This document shows positions 8,968 through 21,194 of a DNA stretch of 64,000 bases, piece after piece (the first letter of the stretch is position 1; every line of letters starts with the position of its first letter). The stretch comes from Derxia gummosa DSM 723 (GTDB lineage: Bacteria; Pseudomonadota; Gammaproteobacteria; Burkholderiales; Burkholderiaceae_E). The stretch is taken from the NCBI RefSeq assembly GCF_000482785.1, contig NZ_AXWS01000007.1, positions 930,001 to 994,000 of the forward strand. Direction: 5' to 3'. Both the position numbers and the translations under genes were made by a program. The notes under the pieces were generated by a model. The model was not told where the DNA came from and searched no databases. It saw only the letters and a program-made list of their open reading frames with translations.

Positions 8968-10335
8968 ATGTTCCAGAAAATCCTGATCGCCAACCGTGGC
9001 GAGATCGCGCTGCGCATCCAGCGCGCCTGCCGCGAACTCGGCATCAAGACGGTCGTCGTCCATTCCGAGGCCGACGCCCAGGCCAAGTACGTCAAGCTCG
9101 CCGACGAGTCGGTCTGCATCGGCCCGGCGCCGTCGGCCCAGAGCTATCTCAACGTCCCGTCGATCATCAGCGCCGCTGAAGTGAGCGACGCCGAGGCGAT
9201 CCACCCCGGCTACGGCTTCCTGAGCGAGAACGCCGACTTCGCCGAGCGCGTCGAGCAGTCGGGCTTCACCTTCATCGGCCCGCGCCCCGACACCATCCGC
9301 CTCATGGGCGACAAGGTCTCGGCCAAGCAGGCGATGATCAAGGCCGGCGTGCCCTGCGTGCCCGGCTCCGACGGCGAACTGCCCGAGGACCCGAAGGAGA
9401 TCGTCAAGATCGCGCGCGCGGTCGGCTACCCGGTCATCATCAAGGCGTCGGGCGGTGGCGGTGGTCGCGGCATGCGCGTCGTGCATACCGAGGCGGCGCT
9501 CATCAACGCCGTCACCACCACGCGCACGGAAGCCGGGGCCGCCTTCGGCAATCCGTCCGTGTACATGGAAAAGTTTCTCGAGAATCCGCGCCACATCGAG
9601 ATCCAGATCCTGGCCGACGAGCACGGCAACGTGGTGTTCCTGGGCGAGCGCGACTGCTCGATGCAGCGCCGCCACCAGAAGGTGATCGAAGAGGCGCCCG
9701 CGCCGCATCTTCTGCCCAAGCTGCGCGACAAGATCGGCGCGCGCTGCGCCGACGCCTGCAAGAAGATCGGCTATCGCGGCGCCGGCACGATCGAGTTCCT
9801 GTACGAGAACGGCGAGTTTTACTTCATCGAGATGAACACGCGCGTGCAGGTCGAGCATCCCGTGACCGAGATGATCACCGGCATCGACATCGTGCAGCAG
9901 CAGATCCTCATCGCCGCGCACCAGCCGCTGCCCTTCCGCCAGCGCGACATCAAGTTCGAAGGCCATGCGATCGAGTGCCGCATCAACGCGGAAGATCCGT
10001 TCACCTTCATCCCGAGCCCCGGTCGCATCACCAACTGGCATGTGCCGGGCGGCCCCGGCGTGCGCGTGGACTCGCACGTCTACAACAACTACTTCGTGCC
10101 GCCGAACTACGACTCGATGGTCGGCAAGCTCATCACCTACGGCAAGACGCGCGACCAGGCGATCGCCCGCATGCGCGTGGCGCTGAGCGAGATGGTGGTC
10201 GAAGGCATCAAGACCAACATCCCGCTGCATCGCGAGCTGATGCTCGACCCGAAGTTCATCGAAGGCGGCACCAGCATCCATTACCTCGAACACCGACTGG
10301 CCCAGCGCAAGCAGGGCGAGGGCGAGTCGGCCTGA
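8968..10335 (+). CDS. accC: biotin carboxylase subunit of acetyl-CoA carboxylase
   Basis: A 455-residue ATP-grasp enzyme that carboxylates biotin on AccB. It has the N-terminal Rossmann motif [21 protein letters not shown], the glycine-rich ATP loop [14 protein letters not shown] (about residue 160), [11 protein letters not shown], the metal-binding [20 protein letters not shown], and the conserved ECRINAEDP. Length and start ([11 protein letters not shown]) match the family. It lies 94 nt after accB in the same direction and is followed by a hairpin terminator, so accBC appears to be a two-gene unit. Confidence 0.98.
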   Translation: MFQKILIANRGEIALRIQRACRELGIKTVVVHSEADAQAKYVKLADESVCIGPAPSAQSYLNVPSIISAAEVSDAEAIHPGYGFLSENADFAERVEQSGFTFIGPRPDTIRLMGDKVSAKQAMIKAGVPCVPGSDGELPEDPKEIVKIARAVGYPVIIKASGGGGGRGMRVVHTEAALINAVTTTRTEAGAAFGNPSVYMEKFLENPRHIEIQILADEHGNVVFLGERDCSMQRRHQKVIEEAPAPHLLPKLRDKIGARCADACKKIGYRGAGTIEFLYENGEFYFIEMNTRVQVEHPVTEMITGIDIVQQQILIAAHQPLPFRQRDIKFEGHAIECRINAEDPFTFIPSPGRITNWHVPGGPGVRVDSHVYNNYFVPPNYDSMVGKLITYGKTRDQAIARMRVALSEMVVEGIKTNIPLHRELMLDPKFIEGGTSIHYLEHRLAQRKQGEGESA

Positions 10336-10381
10336 GGGCCGGCGCGTCGGGCGGGCAACCGTCCGGCAAGCAGTCACGCGA

Positions 10382-10404
10382 GGGCGGCCCGAGGGTCGCC
10401 CTTT
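10382..10404 (+). terminator. hairpin terminator after accC
   Basis: GGGCGGCC pairs with GGTCGCCC (8 bp including one G-U) around a CGAG loop, followed by TTT and a pyrimidine-rich stretch. The T run is short, so termination may be partial. Confidence 0.5.
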
Positions 10405-10544
10405 CGCTTGCTGGGTGAGGGCGATCGGCCCGGGGTGGCCGAGCCGGCGCCCGACCGGCCCTGCCGCATCGCATCGCGCCCGGTCGCCTGACATCCGCGC
10501 GGCCGAAGCCGCACATCGAATACCGCTTTTCCGGGAGAACGCCC

Positions 10545-11453
10545 ATGTTTGCAGAACTCGTCTATCGCATGGGCGAGGCCGAGGCCGAAGCGCTCGGCGA
10601 CGCCATGCTCGAAGCCGGCGCGCTGTCGGTCACGGTGGAAGACGCCGACCTCGACACCGACGCCGAGACGCCGATCTTCGGCGAGCCCGGCCTCGAACCC
10701 GAGGTCGCGGCCTGGACCAACAACCTGCTCGTCGCCCTCATCGACGCCGGCGAGTCGGCCGAGCATGCGGCGCTCGCGCTGGAGCAGAAGCTGGCCGAGA
10801 TCTGGGAAGGCAGCCAGCCGGTGCGCGAAGCCATCCGCCTCGTCGATGACCAGGACTGGGTGCGCGCGACGCAGGCGCAGTTCGACCCGATCGGCATCGG
10901 CCGGCTGTGGGTGGTGCCGAGCTGGCATCAGCCGCCCGAGGGCGCCGAGGTGGTGATGACGCTCGACCCCGGCATGGCCTTCGGCACGGGCGGCCACCCC
11001 ACCACGCGGCTCTGCCTCGAATGGCTGGAGCGCGAGCTGCCCGCCGGCGCGCGCGTGCTCGACTACGGATGCGGCTCGGGCATCCTCGCCATCGCCGCCA
11101 AGCTGCTCGGCGCCGGCGAGACCGAAGGACTGGACATCGACCCGAACGCGGTCATCGCCGCGCGCGACAACGCCGGGCGCAACAACGTGGAGGCGCGCTT
11201 CCACGACGCCGAGACGAGCGTGTCGGCGGGCGGCTTCGACGTGGTGGTCGCCAACATCCTGTCGAATCCGCTCAAGGTGCTCGCGCCGGCGCTGGTCGCT
11301 CAGGTGAAGGCTGGCGGCGCGCTGGTGCTGTCGGGCGTGCTGGAGCGCCAGGCGCTCGACGTGGCCGCCGTGTACGCCGAATGCGGCCTGCCGGTCGAGG
11401 TCGCGGCCACGCTCGACGGTTGGGTATGCTTGGCCGGTCGCCGGCCGGCCTGA
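10545..11453 (+). CDS. prmA: ribosomal protein L11 methyltransferase
   Basis: A 302-residue SAM-dependent enzyme that trimethylates ribosomal protein L11. The N-terminal substrate-recognition domain (residues 1-105) starts with the typical GALSVTVEDAD region. The linker has WVRATQAQFDPI, and the catalytic domain shows DPGMAFGTGGHPTTRLCLEWL, the SAM motif LDYGCGSGILAIAA (about residue 168) and VVANILSNPL. The start is supported by GGGAG about 10 nt upstream (10531-10535). Following accC and preceding the MJ0042 protein is the order seen in other Burkholderiales. Confidence 0.96.
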   Translation: MFAELVYRMGEAEAEALGDAMLEAGALSVTVEDADLDTDAETPIFGEPGLEPEVAAWTNNLLVALIDAGESAEHAALALEQKLAEIWEGSQPVREAIRLVDDQDWVRATQAQFDPIGIGRLWVVPSWHQPPEGAEVVMTLDPGMAFGTGGHPTTRLCLEWLERELPAGARVLDYGCGSGILAIAAKLLGAGETEGLDIDPNAVIAARDNAGRNNVEARFHDAETSVSAGGFDVVVANILSNPLKVLAPALVAQVKAGGALVLSGVLERQALDVAAVYAECGLPVEVAATLDGWVCLAGRRPA

Positions 11454-11524
11454 CCGGGCGCGCGCCACCACCGAGCCGGGCCTGACGGGCCCGCGCGCCA
11501 ACCCCAACCACCCGCCCCGCGCCC

Positions 11525-13084
11525 ATGGCCCTCGCGACCCGCTGCCCCAACTGCGGCACGACCTTCCGCGTCGTGTCGGACCAGCTCAAGCTCAGGCGCG
11601 GCCTCGTCAAGTGCGGTCATTGCGCGACCGTGTTCAACGGCATCGAGCAGCTGCGCTACGTGGCGACGCTCGGCGATTCGCCCAACACGGTGATCCGGCC
11701 GGTGCCGCCGACGCCGCCCGCGCCCCCTGCGCCGCCGATGCCGGTCGCGCCACGGGCGGATGCGCCGACAGCCGTCGTCGACGTTCCCGCGCCGGTTGCG
11801 TCACCAGCAGGCGCGGCGCCGGCGGTACCTCGGCCCGCCGATGTTCCGGCGAGCCCGCCGCCCGCCGCCGGGCCTGCCGCCGCTGCAGAACCCGCAGCCG
11901 GAACGGTTGAGCCGTCCACAGCCGGGCCAGCGCCGGCCACGACAGCGCTTGCAAGCCCGCCACCGGCTTCACAGCCGCCGTCACGGGAATCGGAGCCGCC
12001 CGCCGACGAGGCACAGGCGACATCCATCCCGCCGGCCACCGAGGCGTCCGAGTCCGAGTCCGAGTCCGAGTCCGAGTCCGAGTCCGGGCCCCTGTCCGGG
12101 TCTGAATCCGGGTCCACCGCGCCGGCGCCCGAACCCATGTCACCCGCCGTCGCGGCCGAAGACACCGACGTCGCCTCGCCCGAGCAGTCGGAGTCCGTCA
12201 CGCGCGAAACCGGCACGGCCGAATCCGCCTCACCGTCGCCCGCGCCGACCACCGACGCCCCTTCGCAGCCCGGGACGACGCCCGCGCCCGTCACCCGACC
12301 GGCACCGTCCGAGCCGGACCGCCTCGACCCCGGCTTCGACCCCACGCTCTCGGTCGAGAACCATCCCGCCGCACGCCCGCTGCCCGAACCCTCGTTCGAC
12401 CGCGAATGGGTCGCGAAGGCCGCCACCGCCTACGCCGCGGCGCGTGCGATGCCGGTCAACGAGGCCGAGCCGAAGGAACTCCCGCCGCTCACCCTCATCG
12501 AGGTCGAGCGCCGCCCGGGCATGCCGGTACCGCGCAGCATCGCCGAGGACCCCGACCGCGTTCCCTCGTTCATGCGGCAGCGCGCCGAGATGTCGCGCGC
12601 GCTGCGGCTCGCGCTGCGCGTCGTGGCACCGGTGCTCGCACTGACCTTGGCCGGACAGGCGCTCTGGCTTTTTCACGATGAAGTCGCGGCCGCCCTGCCA
12701 GCCACGCGCCCCGCGCTCGAAGCCGCCTGCGCCCGCGCCCGCTGCGTGATCGAGCTGCCCAAGCGCGCCCACCAGTTGCGCGTGGCCAGCGCCGAGCTGC
12801 GCCAGACCAGCGAGGACGGCGGCCATGACCTGCATGTCGGCCTGCGCAACGAATCGCACTGGAACCAGGCCTGGCCGGTACTCGACGTCTCGCTCACCGA
12901 CGTGCAGGGCAAGCTCATCGCGCGCCGCATGCTGGCTGCCACCGACTACCTCCCGGCCCAGCCCGACGCCGCCCGCCTCGCGCGCGACGGCCTCGCCGCC
13001 AATGCCGAACAGCAACTCGTCGTTCCCCTGCGGATCGATGCCACGGGCGTCGTGGGCTACACCGTCGACGCCTTCTTTCCCTGA
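11525..13084 (+). CDS. MJ0042-type zinc-ribbon, DUF3426 membrane protein
   Basis: A 519-residue protein. The N-terminal zinc ribbon has two Cys pairs, CPNCGTTFRV and CGHCATVFNG (residues 8-38). A roughly 260-residue Pro/Ala/Ser/Glu-rich disordered stretch follows, including a Ser-Glu tandem repeat. One membrane segment lies near residues 360-385 (LRVVAPVLALTLAGQALWLF). The C-terminal DUF3426 domain (about 390-519) contains the pattern NESHWNQAWPVLDVSLTD. Proteins of this design sit after prmA in beta-proteobacteria and their role is unknown. The disordered region is unusually long and Pro-rich, so length variation between strains is likely. Confidence 0.9.
   Translation: MALATRCPNCGTTFRVVSDQLKLRRGLVKCGHCATVFNGIEQLRYVATLGDSPNTVIRPVPPTPPAPPAPPMPVAPRADAPTAVVDVPAPVASPAGAAPAVPRPADVPASPPPAAGPAAAAEPAAGTVEPSTAGPAPATTALASPPPASQPPSRESEPPADEAQATSIPPATEASESESESESESESGPLSGSESGSTAPAPEPMSPAVAAEDTDVASPEQSESVTRETGTAESASPSPAPTTDAPSQPGTTPAPVTRPAPSEPDRLDPGFDPTLSVENHPAARPLPEPSFDREWVAKAATAYAAARAMPVNEAEPKELPPLTLIEVERRPGMPVPRSIAEDPDRVPSFMRQRAEMSRALRLALRVVAPVLALTLAGQALWLFHDEVAAALPATRPALEAACARARCVIELPKRAHQLRVASAELRQTSEDGGHDLHVGLRNESHWNQAWPVLDVSLTDVQGKLIARRMLAATDYLPAQPDAARLARDGLAANAEQQLVVPLRIDATGVVGYTVDAFFP
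12047..12088 (+). repeat. in-frame hexanucleotide microsatellite (TCCGAG)n
   Basis: Six perfect tandem TCCGAG units (12047-12082) and one TCCGGG unit encode a Ser-Glu tract in the disordered part of the MJ0042/DUF3426 protein. Degenerate copies follow to about 12115. Because the unit is 6 bp, slippage would change tract length without breaking the frame. Confidence 0.9.
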
Positions 13085-13098
13085 CACCGGATCACGCC

Positions 13099-14037
13099 AT
13101 GTCCACGCTCATCTGCGGCTCGGTCGCCTTCGACACCATCATGGTGTTCCCCGGCGAGTTCAAGGAACACATCCTTCCCGACCAGGTTCACATCCTCAAC
13201 GTCGCCTTCCTCGTGCCCGAGATGCGGCGCGAGTTCGGCGGCACCGCCGGCAACATCGCCTACAACCTCAACATGCTCGGGGGCAAGCCGATCGTCATGG
13301 CCACGGTCGGCCAGGATTCGGACGTCTATCTCGAACGCCTGCGCAACCTCGGCCTCGACACGCATTGCTTGAAGCGCATCCCGTCGGCCTACACCGCCCA
13401 GGCCTTCATCACGACCGACCGCGCCGACAACCAGATCACCGCCTTCCACCCCGGCGCGATGAATCATGCGCACGAGAACCATGTGGCCGACGCAGGCCCG
13501 GGCGTGGAGATCGGCATCATCGCGCCCGACGGTCGCGACGGCATGTTCCAGCACGCGCAGGAAATGCATGACGCAGGCATCCGCGTCGTGTTCGATCCGG
13601 GCCAGGGCCTGCCGATGTTCAACGGCGAGGAACTGCTGCATTTCATCTCGCTGGCCGAGGTGGTCGCGGTCAACGACTACGAGGCGCGCCTGATGTGCGA
13701 GCGCATCGGCAAGCCGCTCGAAGAAGTGGTGAAGCTCGCGCCGGTGTTCGTCGTGACGCGCGGTGGCGCCGGCTCCGAAATCTACGTGCGCGGCGAGAAG
13801 ATCGAGATCCCCTGCGTGAAGGCCGAGCGCATCGTCGATCCGACGGGCTGCGGCGACGCCTATCGCGCCGGCCTGCTGTTCGGCATGCAGCGCGGGCTCG
13901 ATTGGGCCATCACCGGACGCATCGCCGCGATCCTCGGCGCGCGCAAGATCGCCCACCGCGGCGCCCAGAATCATCACTTCACGACTGCCGATGTCCGCTC
14001 ACAATTCGCGGCCGAATTCGGCTCTGCCCAGTGGTAG
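13099..14037 (+). CDS. PfkB-family carbohydrate kinase
   Basis: A 312-residue ribokinase-type sugar or nucleoside kinase. It has GGTAGNIAYNLNMLGG (substrate-site signature 1), VNDYEARLM, and the ATP/anion-hole signature DPTGCGDAYRAGLLFG with the catalytic Asp (about residue 255). The substrate cannot be told from the sequence; adenosine-kinase-like and ribokinase-like relatives both share these motifs. It begins 14 nt after the DUF3426 gene, so the two are probably co-transcribed. This gene pair after prmA is a conserved beta-proteobacterial arrangement. Confidence 0.9.
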   Translation: MSTLICGSVAFDTIMVFPGEFKEHILPDQVHILNVAFLVPEMRREFGGTAGNIAYNLNMLGGKPIVMATVGQDSDVYLERLRNLGLDTHCLKRIPSAYTAQAFITTDRADNQITAFHPGAMNHAHENHVADAGPGVEIGIIAPDGRDGMFQHAQEMHDAGIRVVFDPGQGLPMFNGEELLHFISLAEVVAVNDYEARLMCERIGKPLEEVVKLAPVFVVTRGGAGSEIYVRGEKIEIPCVKAERIVDPTGCGDAYRAGLLFGMQRGLDWAITGRIAAILGARKIAHRGAQNHHFTTADVRSQFAAEFGSAQW

Positions 14038-14127
14038 CGTGAACCGCGATTCCGGCACGGAAAGCCTCGGCCTCCCGTGCCGGAGCTGCCAGATCACACA
14101 CAACACCTCGGCAGGGAGGACAGCGTC

Positions 14128-14652
14128 ATGAACGGGAAGGATCGGATTTCGGCGGCAGGCCATGCCACCGGCACGGCAACTGGCTCGCGCCTGTGCGGCG
14201 CGCTCGCGCTGGTGCTCACGGCCACGATGGCGGTGGGCGCGCTGGGCGGCTGTGCCTCGCCGCGTACCTCGGCTTCGGTCTATGACGCAAACACGGTCGG
14301 CCGCGAGCAGACGGTGCGCATGGGCACGATCGAGTCGGTGCGCAGTGTCACGATCGACAAGGGCAATACCGGCGTAGGCGTCGCGGGTGGCGCGATCGCA
14401 GGCGGCGTGGCGGGGGGCGCGGTGGGCGGCGGACGCGGCTCGGTACTGACGACGATCGGCGGCGCCATCCTCGGCGGTCTTGCCGGCCAAGCGATCGAAG
14501 GCAGCGCCTCGAACCAGCAGGGCCTCGAACTCACGGTCAAGCTCGACAACGGCGACATGCGCGTGGTCGTGCAGGCGGCTGACGAAACTTTCGCGCCGGG
14601 CGACCGCGTGCGTCTGCTCAGCGGTGCCGGCGGCACGCGCGTCACGCACTGA
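14128..14652 (+). CDS. glycine-zipper 2TM-domain outer-membrane lipoprotein (SlyB/Pcp-like)
   Basis: A 174-residue lipoprotein. The signal peptide ends with a lipobox (GALGGC, Cys near residue 40). A glycine-zipper segment, GVAGGAIAGGVAGGAVGGG, follows near residues 85-105, then a C-terminal beta-rich part with LTVKLDNGDMRVVVQ and GDRVRLL. The ATG at 14128 is chosen because GGGAGGA sits 7 nt upstream and gives a normal signal peptide; an in-frame ATG at 14077 would place extra residues before it. The family is associated with outer-membrane integrity and stress response. Confidence 0.88.
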   Translation: MNGKDRISAAGHATGTATGSRLCGALALVLTATMAVGALGGCASPRTSASVYDANTVGREQTVRMGTIESVRSVTIDKGNTGVGVAGGAIAGGVAGGAVGGGRGSVLTTIGGAILGGLAGQAIEGSASNQQGLELTVKLDNGDMRVVVQAADETFAPGDRVRLLSGAGGTRVTH

Positions 14653-14754
14653 GCGTCAAGTGCCGGGGGGCGCCGGCCGATCGGCCCGATAGCTCGGCGT
14701 GAGTCCGACGACGATCGCAGCCGCCGCATGCGCGGCGCCGGCATCGCCGACGAT

Positions 14755-15075
14755 TCAGCCTTGGCCCCGGAGGCTGCGCATCACCGCATCGAGCGCGGCC
14801 TCGCCGCCCCCGATGCCCGACACGCTCACACGCTTGCGGCGCGAGGTCTGGCCCGATACCAGCTCAACCTCGCGGCGGCCGACGCCACAACGCTCGGCAA
14901 TCCATTTCACAAGCAGTTCGTTGGCCTTGCCGTCCACGGGCGGTGCGGCGAGCTTGAGCTTGAGCGCGCCGTCATGCAGGCCGACGGCCTCGGTACAGCG
15001 CGCGCCGGGTTGCACATGCAGCTCGATCAGCAGCCGCCCCGCCGCGTCCCGGCGCAGCCAGTCGCAGGCGGGCAT
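14755..15075 (-). CDS. DUF167 (YggU-type) family protein
   Basis: A 106-residue cytoplasmic protein of unknown role. The core LHVQPGARCTEAVGLHDGAL and KLKLAAPPVDGKANELLVKW are hallmarks of DUF167, which in many bacteria follows a YggT gene as here. It starts 7 nt after the yggT stop, so the two form a unit. Length is normal for the family. Confidence 0.88.
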   Translation of the reverse strand: MPACDWLRRDAAGRLLIELHVQPGARCTEAVGLHDGALKLKLAAPPVDGKANELLVKWIAERCGVGRREVELVSGQTSRRKRVSVSGIGGGEAALDAVMRSLRGQG

Positions 15076-15082
15076 GGCGGCG

Positions 15083-15634
15083 TCAGAACAGGCCGAGCGT
15101 CATCGCCATCACCCGCGCAATGACCATCTGCGCGACCTGCACGATGAGGATGAGCACCAGCGGCGAGAAGTCGATGCCACCGAAGGTCGGCAGCACGCGC
15201 CGGATCGGCGCAAGCATGGGCGCGACCAGCATGTCGACGGCCGGTGCCATCGGCGCATGCGGATTCACCCAGCTCAGGATCACGTGCACGAGCACAAGAC
15301 CGAAGACGAGATAGGTCGCCCACTTCAGGCAGGCGAACAGCGAGGCGACGATCAGCCCGCCGATCGCCGGTGTGCCGAAGGGCAGCACCAGCAGCAGATT
15401 GACGACCAGCGCGACCAGCAGCGCGCCGACCACACTTGCCCAGTCGATACCACCCACCCCGGGCAGCACCCGGCGCAATGGCAGTACGAGCCAATTGGTG
15501 ATCGTGAAGACGAAGCCCGACAACGGATTGCGCGGCGAGAGCCGTACCCATTGCATGTAGGCACGCAGCAGCAGGGCACTGCCGAGAATGTCGCCGACGG
15601 TGTCGATGACGAACCGGAAGATGTCGTACAGCAT
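15083..15634 (-). CDS. YggT family integral membrane protein
   Basis: A 183-residue membrane protein with two YggT repeats. The first includes LRAYMQWVRLSPRNPLSGFVFTITNWLV and the second ILSWVNPHAPMAPAVDMLVAPMLAPIRR, each with the P-(12)-P-x-R-R type pattern (PLRRVLP, PIRRVLP). Four to five hydrophobic segments are predicted. YggT proteins are linked to osmotic tolerance and membrane organisation. It is translated just before DUF167. Confidence 0.9.
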   Translation of the reverse strand: MLYDIFRFVIDTVGDILGSALLLRAYMQWVRLSPRNPLSGFVFTITNWLVLPLRRVLPGVGGIDWASVVGALLVALVVNLLLVLPFGTPAIGGLIVASLFACLKWATYLVFGLVLVHVILSWVNPHAPMAPAVDMLVAPMLAPIRRVLPTFGGIDFSPLVLILIVQVAQMVIARVMAMTLGLF

Positions 15635-15722
15635 GGCGCTCCTTCAGCCGCGCCGTCGCCGTGAGGGCGACGGGCCGGCGGGCGTCATCGGCCGCGAGGC
15701 GGCCGGGAGAATGCGTGCCCGA

Positions 15723-16445
15723 TCAGGGACGCGGCGTGGTCGGGAAAGGCCAGGCGGTGGGGGCCTCGCCCTCGGCGGGCTTGGCGACAGCCTTCTTCGC
15801 GGCCTTCTTGGCCGGCGCCTTCTTGGCGGCCGGCACGGCAGCCTTCTTCGCGGCGGGAGCCTTCTTGGCGGCCGGTTCGGCGGCGGGCGCGACAGCCTTC
15901 TTGGCCACAGCCTTCTTAGCAGGCGCCTTCTTGGCGGCGACCGGAGCGACGGCAGCCTTCTTGGCGACGACGGGCTCGGCGGCCTTCTTGGCGGCAACCT
16001 TCTTCGCCGCGACCTTCTTGGCGGCGGCGACGGTCTTGACGGCGGCCTTCTTGGCGACCGGAGCGGCAGCCTTCTTCGCGGCGACCTTCTTGGCCGCAAC
16101 CTTCTTCACGGCCACGGCCTTCTTGGCGACGGCCTTCTTGGCGACCGGCGCGGCGGCCTTCTTCGCGGCAACCTTCTTGGCCGCGACCTTCTTCACGGCC
16201 ACGGTTTTCTCGGCGGCCTTCTTGACGGCGACCTTCTTGGCGGCCGGCGCGGCAGCCTTCTTCTCGGCGACGGCCTTCTTCGCGACGGGCGCGGCGGCCT
16301 TCTTCACGGCAACCTTCTTGGCCGCGACCTTCTTTGCGGCGGGCGCGGCAGCCTTCTTGGCGGGCACAGCGGCTTCGGCGACCTTCTTGGCCGCAGCCTT
16401 CTTGGCCGGCGCAGTCTTCGCGGCAGTCTTCTTGGCAGTTGCCAT
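15723..16445 (-). CDS. histone H1-like Lys/Ala-rich DNA-binding protein
   Basis: A 240-residue, extremely basic protein built almost wholly of AAKK/VAAKKVAVKKAA-type repeats. It resembles eukaryotic H1 C-terminal tails and the H1 homologues of Bordetella and Burkholderia. It should bind and compact DNA in the nucleoid. The ATG at 16443-16445 is chosen because AGGAG lies 6 nt upstream and the protein then begins MATAKKTAAKTAPAKKAAAK; in-frame ATGs further upstream add non-basic residues. The end (AWPFPTTPRP) breaks from the repeat and resembles the aromatic/proline tail of other beta-proteobacterial H1-like proteins. Repeat number probably varies among strains. Confidence 0.93.
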   Translation of the reverse strand: MATAKKTAAKTAPAKKAAAKKVAEAAVPAKKAAAPAAKKVAAKKVAVKKAAAPVAKKAVAEKKAAAPAAKKVAVKKAAEKTVAVKKVAAKKVAAKKAAAPVAKKAVAKKAVAVKKVAAKKVAAKKAAAPVAKKAAVKTVAAAKKVAAKKVAAKKAAEPVVAKKAAVAPVAAKKAPAKKAVAKKAVAPAAEPAAKKAPAAKKAAVPAAKKAPAKKAAKKAVAKPAEGEAPTAWPFPTTPRP

Positions 16446-16547
16446 GACGATCTCCTTCACAGAGCTGATAGTTGAAACCGGGAACCGGCGTGGGCGTGCA
16501 TGACGCGAACCGGGCACATGCGCACGATCCGATCGGCCAATGCACAA

Positions 16548-16621
16548 AGGCGCGCAGACCCGAAGGCCATGCGCGCCTGCATTGCACCCGCCGACTTGCA
16601 AGCGTATGCAAGGTCGGCGGG
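16548..16621 (-). promoter_or_regulatory. two hairpins in the probable 5' leader of the histone H1-like gene
   Basis: Upstream of the H1-like gene are an 8-bp perfect stem, AGGCGCGC/GCGCGCCT (16548-16555 with 16571-16578), and a longer stem at 16587-16621. In the latter CCCGCCGA pairs with TCGGCGGG, and then TTGCA pairs with TGCAA around a 6-nt loop. If transcription starts near 16660, both lie in the leader. Their role is unknown. Confidence 0.45.
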
Positions 16622-16665
16622 CGGATCGAATTCGGTTGAAGTCACCGTGGCTCGTTCAAGCACAA

Positions 16666-16685
16666 ATCATATGAAATCGATTCTA
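16666..16685 (-). promoter_or_regulatory. candidate promoter elements for the H1-like gene
   Basis: This is the only AT-rich stretch between nrdB and the H1-like gene. Minus-strand -10-like hexamers are TATGAT (16671-16666) and TAGAAT (16685-16680). No good -35 at 16-18 bp is seen for either. Confidence 0.35.
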
Positions 16686-16703
16686 ACAACCGGTGGACCG
16701 AAA

Positions 16704-16726
16704 GCGCGCGCTTTTGTTGCGCGCGC
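16704..16726 (-). terminator. hairpin after nrdB
   Basis: GCGCGCGC pairs with GCGCGCGC around a 7-nt A-rich loop on the minus strand, 15 nt past the nrdB stop, followed by TTT. The stem is strong but the T run is short. Confidence 0.5.
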
Positions 16727-16740
16727 ATGACCGTCGGTCG

Positions 16741-18030
16741 TCAATCCCACGCGAGCGTGCCCCCGGTCTGGTACTCGATGACGCGGGTCTCGAAGAAATT
16801 GCGTTCCTTCTTCAGGTCGATCATCTCGCTCATCCACGGGAAGGGGTTCTCTTCGTTCGGGAACAGCGGGTCGAGGCCGATCTGCGTCGCGCGACGGTTG
16901 GCGATGAAGCGCAGATAGGTCTTGAACTGCGGCGCATTCAGGCCCAGCACGCCGCGCGGCATCGTGTCCTCGGCATAGCGGTACTCAAGCTCGACCGCCT
17001 TCTCGAACAGGCTCTTGAGTTCGGCGCGGAACTCGGGCGTCCACAGGTGCGGATTTTCGAGCTTGATGGTGTTGATCAGGTCGATGCCGAAGTTGCAGTG
17101 CATCGACTCGTCGCGAAGGATGTACTGGTACTGCTCGGCGGCGCCGGTCATCTTGTTCTGGCGGCCGAGCGCGAGGATCTGCACGAAGCCGACGTAGAAG
17201 AACAGGCCTTCCATGAGGCATGCGAAGACGATCAGCGACTTGAGCAGCTTCTGGTCGTTCTCGGGCGTGCCGGTCGTGAAGTTCGGGTCGGTCAGCGTGT
17301 CGATGAAGGGGATCAGGAACTCGTCCTTGTCACGGATCGACTGGACCTCGTGATAGGCGTTGAAGATCTCCGCTTCATCGAGCCCGAGCGACTCGACGAT
17401 GTACTGGTAGGCGTGCGTGTGGATCGCCTCTTCGAAGGCCTGGCGCAGCAGGAACTGGCGGCACTCGGGCGCGGTGATGTGGCGATAGGTGCCGAGCACG
17501 ATGTTGTTCGCGGCGAGCGAATCGGCCGTCACGAAGAAGCCGAGGTTGCGCTTGACGAGGCGGCGCTCGTCCTCGGAGAGCTTGTCGCTCTTCCAGAGTT
17601 CGATGTCGCGGCCCATGTTCACTTCCTGCGGCATCCAGTGGTTGGCGCAGCCGGCGAGGTACTTGTCCCAGGCCCACTTGTACTTGAAGGGCACGAGCTG
17701 GTTGACGTCGGTGGCGCCGTTGATGATGCGCTTGTCGGCGACGTTGACGCGGCGCTCGTCGGCGGCGCGCTGGCTGATCACTGGCGCGTTGACGGCCGGA
17801 CGCGGCTGCGCCGGCGCGCGATGGATCGCGGCCTGCTGCGCGGCCTGGGCGGTACTCGCGTAATCGGTGGCGGGCAGCGGCGAGCCGACCTGAAGCTGCT
17901 CGACGACTTCGCGCAGCTCGTGCGCGACTTCGCGCAGGCGCAGCGAGGGGTCCTGCTCGGGGCGCGGGGCTTGGGCCGGCGCCTTGGGCGCGGCCGTCGG
18001 GGCAAACATTTCGTCGTCCCAGGTCAGCAT
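16741..18030 (-). CDS. nrdB: class Ia ribonucleotide reductase, beta subunit
   Basis: A 429-residue radical-generating subunit that makes dNDPs from NDPs together with NrdA. It has the metal ligands and radical site in order: Asp in [24 protein letters not shown] (Glu, His and the radical Tyr four residues after the His), [13 protein letters not shown], and [10 protein letters not shown]. An extension of about 100 residues precedes the conserved [20 protein letters not shown]. It is Ala/Pro-rich with a helical heptad-like part ([16 protein letters not shown]). E. coli NrdB has no such region, and shorter versions occur in Burkholderia. The gene lies 107 nt downstream of nrdA, so the two form an operon. 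Confidence 0.97.
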   Translation of the reverse strand: MLTWDDEMFAPTAAPKAPAQAPRPEQDPSLRLREVAHELREVVEQLQVGSPLPATDYASTAQAAQQAAIHRAPAQPRPAVNAPVISQRAADERRVNVADKRIINGATDVNQLVPFKYKWAWDKYLAGCANHWMPQEVNMGRDIELWKSDKLSEDERRLVKRNLGFFVTADSLAANNIVLGTYRHITAPECRQFLLRQAFEEAIHTHAYQYIVESLGLDEAEIFNAYHEVQSIRDKDEFLIPFIDTLTDPNFTTGTPENDQKLLKSLIVFACLMEGLFFYVGFVQILALGRQNKMTGAAEQYQYILRDESMHCNFGIDLINTIKLENPHLWTPEFRAELKSLFEKAVELEYRYAEDTMPRGVLGLNAPQFKTYLRFIANRRATQIGLDPLFPNEENPFPWMSEMIDLKKERNFFETRVIEYQTGGTLAWD

Positions 18031-18137
18031 GATGTTCTCCGTGTTTTTGGCGAGGCGTGATGGCGGCGGATGTCGCGCCAGTCAGGCGGGAAAAAGAGGG
18101 GAAGACGGCCGCGCGAAGCGGCCATCGCAATGCGTGA

Positions 18138-21194
<3,057 letters not shown>

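Noticed and set aside
11656-12426. Minus-strand frame with Gly/Ser/Asp repeats opposite the DUF3426 gene
   Set aside because: It is the antisense reading of the repeat-rich linker; the sense strand has a clear zinc ribbon and DUF3426 domain.
15588-16475. Plus-strand Gly/Leu/Arg- or Ala/Phe-rich frames opposite the H1-like gene
   Set aside because: These are products of the antisense of AAKK repeats; the sense strand has a ribosome binding site and a known protein type.
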